Shown piece by piece: positions 57,501 to 64,000 of a DNA stretch of 64,000 nt; within the stretch, counting starts at the first letter, position 1, and every line of letters begins with the position of its first letter. The notes below the pieces were generated by a model. It made no database searches. It worked only from the letters and a program-made list of their open reading frames with translations, and was not told the DNA's origin. The translations under genes were made by a program, and so were the position numbers. Source of the stretch: Rutstroemia sp. NJR-2017a BVV2 (Eukaryota > Ascomycota > Leotiomycetes > Helotiales > Rutstroemiaceae); NCBI GenBank assembly GCA_002946415.1, contig NJPS01000004.1, positions 439,001 through 503,000 on the forward strand, read 5' to 3'.

Positions 57501-58220
57501 TTCAGGTCTTGAATCCGAAGCTGAAAAGTATGAAAAGAACCTATTGGCAAGCCACTAAAAATGATGACTCTGCTCTCGTGCAGTGGGCTTGAGTATCGGG
57601 GTATCGGGTGCCTTATAGTGTAACTGCGAAGGAAAGGAAACATTATGCTCCAAAGAAGCGATAACACTCACGTCATCTGTCGTCCCATCCGCATATTCAA
57701 TCCTGTATAGTGTCTTCCCGTCAGGTCCTGCCACTTCCTCTAACACGGCCTCCACTGTAGAATCTCCCCGAAAAGGTTCGTACTCCCAAGGTCGTTTTGG
57801 CGCGGGGACCATGACCAGAAAAGCATCTCCAACCTTGCTTTGCTTCTTGGGGTTTCCGATTGAGTGCTTTATCGGATCACGAAACCTATGCGACAGAGCT
57901 GATCCAGCTACAGATTGCCTCTCTGCCGTAGGCATCGGGCTTGGTGTACGGACCACATCGATGTCATCGATATCATCTTTCTCCAATGAGTGACTTCCAA
58001 CACTCCCCTCTGCATCATTTTTGTCTTCTTCGTCTTCAGTATCTACTGACGGCGGCGCATTACTGTCTGGTATGACCTCCACTTTGGGGCTTGCTTCCTC
58101 CTCCATAGACTGAGCTAGAGCTTCGTTGGCGAGTTCGAATTGGTTCCCGCTGGAAGCCATAATCTGGTCACTACTGCTACCCTCATCATCGGAGTCTGCA
58201 ATCTGGTCTTGAGTCGACAT
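51532..58220 (-). CDS. Mit1/CHD3-type SNF2 chromatin remodeller
   Basis: Minus-strand exons 58220-57672, 56965-54857, 54805-53723, 53667-53653, 53603-53076, 53018-about 52424 and about 52214-51532 give roughly 1850 residues. Order of features: acidic N-terminus; [20 protein letters not shown] with [13 protein letters not shown] (chromo-like barrel); basic, acidic linker; PHD-type zinc fingers ([49 protein letters not shown]); chromodomain-like [25 protein letters not shown]2 ATPase with ADEMGLGKT and [10 protein letters not shown]; helicase C with [40 protein letters not shown]. Fungal relatives act in SHREC/NuRD-like heterochromatin silencing. A 706-nt first intron joins the N-terminal exon to [18 protein letters not shown] 15-nt exon encodes DPDFN and its downstream intron is GC-AG. 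The last exon, with [10 protein letters not shown] and a Cys-rich finger ([18 protein letters not shown]), lies in another frame; its upstream donor is uncertain (candidate 52423). Confidence 0.88.
51945..52085. repeat. Tandem duplication in the Mit1 C-terminal linker
   Basis: Two adjacent copies of a unit of about 50 bp, sharing GATGGGGTGT and flanking sequence, encode [11 protein letters not shown] and [11 protein letters not shown] in the frame of the zinc-finger exon. Limits approximate. Confidence 0.65.
56966..57671 (-). other. Unusually long intron of the Mit1-like gene
   Basis: GTGAGT at 57671 and CAG at 56966 join ADGTTDD to ITYNKLSSL in phase 0. At 706 nt it is far longer than the other introns mapped here (about 48-210 nt). 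An in-frame ATG lies just inside its 3' end (56980), so a shorter protein from an internal promoter is possible. No ORF or RNA gene recognised within. Confidence 0.7.
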
Positions 58221-58698
58221 AATGGGCTTGATCGTGCTTGGAAAATGTCGTTTGACGCAACAGAAATCAGAACTACTTGGAGCAACTTGTTAGAAATTTA
58301 GTGCTGGGAGATCTTCGGAAAAGGCACAACTCATACTCGAATCAATTATGACAAGACTTCCCAGCAAGATCGAGTCAAAAGCAGTTTAGGCTCATCCTTA
58401 CGACTTTTTTGTGAATCTTCGGGGTTGCTAAAACGCGCTCTGAGGGTACAAGTCGCGTTCTCAAAACGGCACATAGAGGGTTTCTGGTGCGGACACAAGA
58501 GAGATAGGCTTTGGAAAGAAATTAGAAAAGCCAAAATGCTTCTCAATATGAAATATTCATGGCAATACTATTGTAAACTGTGATGAACACTCAAATGCAT
58601 TTCACTCGTGAACGCGTTTAGTGCGGCCGCAGGGACCCTGGAGAATTGAACCTAGTCCCTACGGTTAAACGATATTCCGATAACGAAAATTTCCCACT
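58221..58698. other. Divergent promoter region, Mit1-like gene / MRM1
   Basis: 478 bp between opposed start codons. No gene seen; a NotI-like GCGGCCGC lies at 58622. Confidence 0.4.
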
Positions 58699-60585
58699 AT
58701 GTCGATGAAGCGGATTGCTCAACTCCAAGCCCACGAGCACACCGTCAATGCAATGAGTACAACCCTTTTTCTCAGAAGCGCTGGGATCGCAAGGGGAAAA
58801 TGTCTCACATTGCTAGGTAATCAAGTTTCACTATGTATGGTACGGAATGCGTCCATCAATAGTGGGATTAATCGTGGGCTTCGAAAATCACAAGGCGTTG
58901 GGTTCAGAGAGAGGGACAAGGGGTTTTCTCGGGACTTCAATGAAGACCGCCCCCCACGAGGTTTTGGCACTCGTGAAGATCGAGCCCCCAACAGGGAGTC
59001 TGGATACAAGAAGACATACGACAATGCAGGACGGTTTGACCGAGGTAGTCGAGACGAGGTACAGCTAGACCGAGGATTTCAGCCAGGTGGTAAGCCTTCT
59101 AGGCACCGAACTAATGACCGGAACGACAAGAGGAAGCCGTATCACGACCCCTACAAAGATCCAACTCCGCCGTCACCTTACCGTAGAGATAGAGGAAAGA
59201 GGTCTTACCCACCCCAAAATAGAAACTCATCTCCATTCGAAAGAAAGCCTTACCAGTCCAGAGAGAGTGGCGGCTCTCCTTACGATGGCAAATCTCGTGA
59301 GACCAGAGGTCACGAGCCCAGGTCATTTAGCAACAGGGACTCTTCCGAAGCTGGGGATGTGGAACGACCCTTTTTCAAGAGGGAGAACTATAAACCACGT
59401 GATGGCGACAAAGTTCAGTATGATCGGAAATCGTATAGTTCTAGAGATGGAGAGGAGAGACCTGGTGGCCACAAGTACCCCTCACTATCTTCGAGATCTC
59501 CAAAGACATCCGACCCCAGCTCTGATTCTACCACTGGACCCCGATCTACATTCGAAAAACGCATGCCCATTACAATTCCCTATACGACGCCCGCGTCTGA
59601 GTTCCTCTACGGCACATCAGTTGTGGAAGCAGCACTTCACGCACGAGGATCGAAATCTAGGAAACTATACAAGCTCTACATCTATCAAGGCGAAGAGCGC
59701 GAGCAGGCCGAACGAGATGGTCAAATAGCAAAGTTGGCCAATAAAAAAGGAGTTGAGGTCAAGAATGTGAGTGGATCAGACTGGCTACGAACTCTCGACA
59801 AAATGAGCCAAGGACGTCCACACAATGGCTACATTCTCGAAGCGTCGCCACTTCCCAAGCTCCCCGTCACCGGCCTTGCTGAAGTAGTTGGTGAGAAGCA
59901 ACGTTTTCTCAAAGTAAATCTCGATTATCAATCCGCAGAAGAACAAGCTATCAACGGAACCTCCGACCAAATCAAGTTACCCGAAGATGCCACTGGCCGT
60001 AATCCACTTGTGCTCTTCCTCGACAGCATAGTAGACCCGCAAAATCTCGGCGCAATAATCCGCACCGCATCTTTCATGGGCGCAGCCGCTGTCGCCGTAT
60101 CAGTACGCAACAGCGCCTCCTTCACCACGGTCGTTCTCAAAGCCTCCGCAGGGGCAAGCGAAAACATGCCACTCCTTTCCGTCAAACAACCTTGGAAATT
60201 CATCGACGATTCTAAAGCCGCTGGCTGGAAAGTCTACGCCGCTGTTGCACCAGAGGGTCTGAAGACGGATCCTCTTGCTAATTCGAGCTCAGCCGAAACC
60301 CTATACACCGAAGATCTCGAGAATCCTCTTTCTGAAAGCCCTTGTATCTTAATGCTGGGTGGCGAAGGCGAAGGATTGCATCGGGGTCTGAGAAGTCGTG
60401 CCGATGTAGAGCTTTCTATCAAGAAACGTAAACAGGCTGGAAAGCTAGACAGCTTGAACGTCAGTGTAGCAGCAGGTATATTATGCGACGCATTCATGAG
60501 GCAAACCGCAACGAAGAGTGTGGAAGAGGCAGTTCTACAGGTTGAGGAGGAGACGAAAGCGCTGGATGAGAACAAACTCTTTTAA
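58699..60585 (+). CDS. MRM1: Mitochondrial rRNA 2'-O-ribose methyltransferase (SpoU family)
   Basis: Single exon of 628 residues, with an in-frame alternative start at 58753 (MSTTLFLRSAGIARGK, a good mitochondrial presequence). The C-terminal half is a SPOUT methyltransferase: substrate-binding domain EFLYGTSVVEAALHARGS; motif 1 LVLFLDSIVDPQNLGAIIRT with ASFMGAAAVAVS; motif 2 PCILMLGGEGEGLHRGLR; motif 3 LDSLNVSVAAGILCDAF. Yeast Mrm1 methylates a conserved guanosine in the 21S rRNA peptidyl-transferase centre; this role is inferred from the family. Residues about 50-290 form a long, highly charged Arg/Asp/Ser/Gly/Pro-rich region with repeated SRDG, YDRKSY and KPYHDPY-like pieces, probably disordered and RNA-binding, much longer than in yeast. 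Confidence 0.88.
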   Translation: MSMKRIAQLQAHEHTVNAMSTTLFLRSAGIARGKCLTLLGNQVSLCMVRNASINSGINRGLRKSQGVGFRERDKGFSRDFNEDRPPRGFGTREDRAPNRESGYKKTYDNAGRFDRGSRDEVQLDRGFQPGGKPSRHRTNDRNDKRKPYHDPYKDPTPPSPYRRDRGKRSYPPQNRNSSPFERKPYQSRESGGSPYDGKSRETRGHEPRSFSNRDSSEAGDVERPFFKRENYKPRDGDKVQYDRKSYSSRDGEERPGGHKYPSLSSRSPKTSDPSSDSTTGPRSTFEKRMPITIPYTTPASEFLYGTSVVEAALHARGSKSRKLYKLYIYQGEEREQAERDGQIAKLANKKGVEVKNVSGSDWLRTLDKMSQGRPHNGYILEASPLPKLPVTGLAEVVGEKQRFLKVNLDYQSAEEQAINGTSDQIKLPEDATGRNPLVLFLDSIVDPQNLGAIIRTASFMGAAAVAVSVRNSASFTTVVLKASAGASENMPLLSVKQPWKFIDDSKAAGWKVYAAVAPEGLKTDPLANSSSAETLYTEDLENPLSESPCILMLGGEGEGLHRGLRSRADVELSIKKRKQAGKLDSLNVSVAAGILCDAFMRQTATKSVEEAVLQVEEETKALDENKLF

Positions 60586-61092
60586 GTGTAGAAAAATATT
60601 TATCATGTACGATACGAGGTAAGATGGCAAAACAGAAGCAACGAATATGGGGACGAGCCCATTTATGGAACACTTTTGAGATGCATGTTCCTAATCTCAG
60701 GCGTGCATCTGCAAACACCACTTTAGAAATATAAATATCCACATATGTCATGTCACTGCTGAATCATGTAAATAATACTGTAAAAAGGCTCAAAGTGGGT
60801 ATCATGAATTGAGTATCTTTCGTCATACAGGCAGCTTGCACATGTACGAATACAAGCTCCTGCCTATCCTGCAAATCAGGGTCGCCGGCGCCGCCAAAAT
60901 GCAGGGTTCGTATGCAGATTAAACTGCGCTAATCTTTGAATATGTAAGTGAAGAAGATTTTGGAAGTAATTAGACACCGGCAGAGGAGATTTGATAGCGG
61001 ACTAGATGGTCTGTTACGGATAAGAGAGCCATGCAGAAGGGGTTGTACGAAAGAGGTGAGGAGAGCGTCTGGACATAAGCGAAGGAGGTTGA
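60586..61092. other. Intergenic region between convergent genes
   Basis: 507 bp between the ends of MRM1 and ARP1. AT-rich start, with a GC-rich GGTCGCCGGCGCCGCC at about 60880 that is not a copy of the left-edge box. No gene seen. Confidence 0.4.
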
Positions 61093-62442
61093 TCATGTGA
61101 ATTTCGTATGAATGATGTCGGGATTCTCGTGCCAATCGTCGATACTAACCCACATCTGTGAAATAGATTAGCAAACCAGTGTAAGAAAATACAGAGGACG
61201 TCACATACCTTTCTGAATGTGCTCAGACCGGCCAGGATACTACCACCAATCCAGGTTGAGTATTTTCTCTCTGGCGGTGCAAAGATCTTGATCCTCATAT
61301 CCTTCACGGCCAGTCTTTGCACCTCATGCAGTAACCTATCTCCAAATCCTTTCGTTAATGTGCTGCCGCCAGACAGAACAATATTGCCGAAGAGATTCTT
61401 CCTTAGATCTAGATCTGTACGGTTGATTGCATCTACCACAATTTGATGAATGCCCGGGTATTCAAGACCGATGATTTCAGGATCAAAGAGAATCTCCGGG
61501 GCTCTAAACCTTTCTGCTCCAATCTGCGGTATTGTTAGTTTCCCCTCATAACCTCCTTGTCACTATATAACATACCTTGATCTTATTACCGTCCGGTAAT
61601 GCGTACTCAACAATCTTTCCATCACTCAACTTCGTACCGTTCCAGTCCTTCTCCTCTCGTTTTGGGTCCGCCGCCACGTAGCTCACTTTCTCCTTGATCA
61701 TTCTCACAACCTCCTTCTCCGCACTAGTGTGGAACACATATCCCGCTTTTCGTAATAGAGTTTGCATATATTCTGTAACATCTCGTCCGGCCACGTCTAT
61801 CCTTCGTATCGAACTGGGCATAGCGAAGCCCTCGTAAACTGGTACTGCATGTGAAACTCCATCTCCAGCGTCGAGGACTATTCCGGTTGTTCGGCCCGAT
61901 GCGTATAACGAAAGGACAGCTTGTATGGACGTATATAATGCGGGGACATTGAACGTCTCGAAGAGGATTTGTGCGGCGGTATCTCGATTACTTCGAGGAT
62001 TAAGCGGTGGTTCCGTCAGCAGAACGGGGTGCTGCAGGACAATGAAGTCAGTCTACTGCAGAGAGGGGCAGGTATGCTGCGCTGTGCTGTGCCGAGCAAT
62101 AAAGTCGCACCTCGAGTAAGAGGAACCAAAACTCACCTCTTCGCTCAAAGTCTTCAAACCCTCTGTGTAGACGTACTCCCATATCCTCTCCATATCATCC
62201 CAATCCGTAACGATTCCATGCTCCAGAGGGTACTTGATTTTTAACAGTCCTCTTAATTCTTGCGCTCGCTGTCCAATAAACACATCTCCTTCCAATGCGC
62301 CTGCCAGCACTCGCAGATGTTTGGGTCTGCCAACGAAAGATGGAAAGAAACATTTCGGCAGATCTTCACCAGCAAATCCAGCTCGAATGGTCCCAGAACC
62401 ATTATCTAGGACTATTGGTGCGTTGTGCAAGGTGTCCGCCAT
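61093..62442 (-). CDS. ARP1: Actin-related protein 1 (centractin, dynactin subunit)
   Basis: Four exons (62442-62137, 62031-61576, 61523-61209, 61155-61093) encode 379 residues, the expected length. Arp1 forms the short filament of dynactin, which links dynein to cargo and positions nuclei in hyphae; the Neurospora orthologue is ro-4. Actin-fold motifs: [20 protein letters not shown] (phosphate 1), [71 protein letters not shown] (phosphate 2), [19 protein letters not shown] (adenosine) and [20 protein letters not shown]. It ends with the family-specific [36 protein letters not shown] distinguishes Arp1 from conventional actin. The start is set at 62442 by the conserved MADTLHNAP; the frame upstream to 62511 is not conserved. 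Confidence 0.96.
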
Positions 62443-63132
62443 ATTGATTTTCTGGTCGAAGGACGGCGAAGGTAAAGACTGCTTGCGAACTTGTCGATTC
62501 TGGAGGTACAATTATATGGACCTCTTCTTTCTACTGGGCCTTGCTTCCTTGAGTGACTGGCAGAGGAGATTGTGGTTGTGCTATGAAATTCCTTAAAGGT
62601 TTTGCAATTCATGTCCTCGAACGTCGCGCTTTCAAACGCGAGCGCCAAGACATTTTGACAGGGGTAGCTGTGGAGTGCTTTACCTCTCCCACTTCGTTTC
62701 GTTCTTATCGTAGTCGAAGGATCTCACAAATCATTCGCAGTTTTGGCTATACTGACTTCTAAGGTATAAAAGAAACTCTTTCAGATTCGACACCATACGC
62801 TTCTCTACGTGAGGTCTGTTATATGTTTAGAGCAGGCGTAATCGATAAGAACCTCATGGTGGTGCCAGCCCTCCCTGATCAAGTCAAACTCCTTCGGCAC
62901 ACTATTTGCTTTCGATGCATCAACTTGCGTGCAATACGGATTCGTGCAGCCAGAGAAGGCCTCAGCATCGTATGCGAATTGTTGATGTGAGTTCTAGGAG
63001 AGAATCATGGAAAACCACTCATTGACAGTCGTTGGACAGTCCCCTTCTCTTATTATCATTACCCATTAATCATGAGAACCACCATTCTCCTCATCTTATC
63101 GTACATGGTATGAGTATAGTTCTTAGCTCATT
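62443..63132. other. Intergenic region, no gene seen
   Basis: 690 bp between the ARP1 start and the end of the membrane-protein gene. Includes the ARP1 promoter. Short frames only. Confidence 0.4.
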
Positions 63133-64000
63133 CTACTTCTCTCCTTCGTTCTTCACACCTTTCGAACCGAAATCTTCCACTTCCACAGGATACTTCTCCA
63201 AACTTTCATACCACTGGATAACACTACCTATCAAGAAACACCAACTACCCCAGAAAGTCGCCAGCGACGCTTCGTAAGCTACTCCTGAATTTGCAGACCC
63301 AAACCCGAGGGCACCACAGAGGGTGAAGCCTATGCCTCTGTTTGTATGTTAGCATGGGTCCATAGTCCATAGCTTTCTCAAATAAGAGGACAGAACAAAA
63401 GACATACCCAATCAAATTCCAAGCCCCAATATGCCACCCAAGCGTTCCCCAAGCCGGTAGCCACCATTTCTTCTGCGTCTCTAGCATGAATAATGCACCG
63501 CTAATAATGAAGCCCGTGCCGCCGATCACCTGAGGTAGCCAGTATGCACCGTTTTGTGCAGCGGTCGAAGTCAAACGATTGAAGATTGGTGGAAGAGCTG
63601 TGAACCCTGCGATCCAGAAGATTGTCGCACCGAGCATTTGGAACGAGCAGGCGAGAAAACCAATGTTATGGAGGTATTGCGTCCGTAGAGCATGCAGAGA
63701 TGGCCACCATTGCCAGGAACGGGCAGCGGTGGGATCCGTGGAGGTTTTACCTGATCGTAGACATTAGTTTTTCAAACAATTACAGATGATATGTAGCCAC
63801 GAAGTGGATTGCTCACCATCTTCTACCTCCTTTCCTTTGCCAACAAGATTCCTCTTATTTCCATGGTGATGTCTGCAATTTCCCTTTTCCAACTTCGTCC
63901 CCAATTGGCCTTCTTCTTCCTCCCAGACTTCTTCCACAGCCCAACCGAAACACCCCGTACGGTCCTCATTAATCGCCTCTAGCATGAGGAAAACACTTCC
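63133..64000 (-). CDS. Fungal integral membrane protein (5' end outside window)
   Basis: Three exons are visible (beyond 64000 to 63817, 63750-63408, 63337-63133), giving at least the last 240 residues; the frame is open to the window edge, so the start is missing. The visible part has an acidic and His/Lys-rich loop, then DGKTSTDPTAARSWQWWPSL, followed by membrane helices: YLHNIGFLACSFQMLGATIFWIAGF, YWLPQVIGGTGFIISGALFMLE, WHIGAWNLIGGIGFTLCGALGF and TFWGSWCFLIGSVIQWYESLEK. The pattern resembles multi-helix hypothetical membrane proteins common in filamentous fungi; no transporter or enzyme motif recognised. All three visible exons join in frame (intron donors GTGAGC and GTATGT). Confidence 0.75.

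Noticed and set aside
58640..58670. Possible minus-strand tRNA from a GGTTCAATTC string
   Set aside because: The flanking bases cannot form a five-pair T stem, and no acceptor or anticodon stem can be drawn.
60875..60900. GGTCGCCGGCGCCGCC as a twelfth copy of the left-edge box
   Set aside because: Only the first seven bases match; the CGACC half and the ATATGCAAC end are missing.

Overview
The window looks like nuclear DNA of a filamentous ascomycete. Genes are densely packed and interrupted by many short introns, mostly about 50-100 nt, with GTRNGT donors. Recognisable genes are typical single-copy Pezizomycotina genes (ELP1, RHO1, ARP1, MRPL40, chorismate synthase, a Mit1/CHD3 remodeller), alongside fungal-only families (DUF3984, a DUF7918-like protein, a SAT4-type membrane protein). 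A leotiomycete is my guess from the general look of the proteins; no search was run to fix the taxon. No rRNA gene, tRNA gene, transposon or CRISPR array could be supported.

Layout. 1-3.4 kb: non-coding DNA with eleven copies of a 28-bp box, seven in one orientation then four inverted, the first five about 165 bp apart. 3.4-9.3 kb: ferric reductase-like gene, chorismate synthase, and a divergent lipoate-protein ligase. 10.1-11.1 kb: a secreted GPI-anchored protein built of three Cys-x56-Cys repeats. 12.7-15.8 kb: a large single-exon orphan gene. 17.5-19.2 kb: two small genes sharing a CMxxSGExFxWE motif. 19.7-29.1 kb: DUF7918-like gene, DUF3984 gene, ELP1 and MRPL40. 31.0-32.0 kb: RHO1. 33.6-37.1 kb: two proteins with a similar Met-Cys N-terminus. 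38.2-51.0 kb: a terpene synthase, SAT4-type seven-helix protein, cytochrome P450 and two GMC oxidoreductases, read as a sesquiterpenoid-type gene cluster. 51.5-58.2 kb: a Mit1/CHD3 chromatin remodeller. 58.7-62.4 kb: a mitochondrial rRNA methyltransferase and ARP1. 63.1-64.0 kb: a membrane protein running off the right edge.

How the genes work together. Housekeeping genes serve unrelated roles: the shikimate pathway, lipoylation, tRNA wobble modification, mitochondrial ribosome assembly, wall and polarity signalling, and dynactin. The 38-51 kb block is the only one that reads as a pathway. The synthase would make a cyclic terpene, and the P450 and the two flavin oxidases (one intracellular, one secreted) could oxidise it. 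No pathway-specific transcription factor or transporter is visible beside them. The most unusual non-genic signal is the box array at the left edge, which I cannot match to a known element.

Coordinates of spliced genes come from manual splice-site choice that keeps frame and family motifs. Doubtful junctions are stated in the entries.
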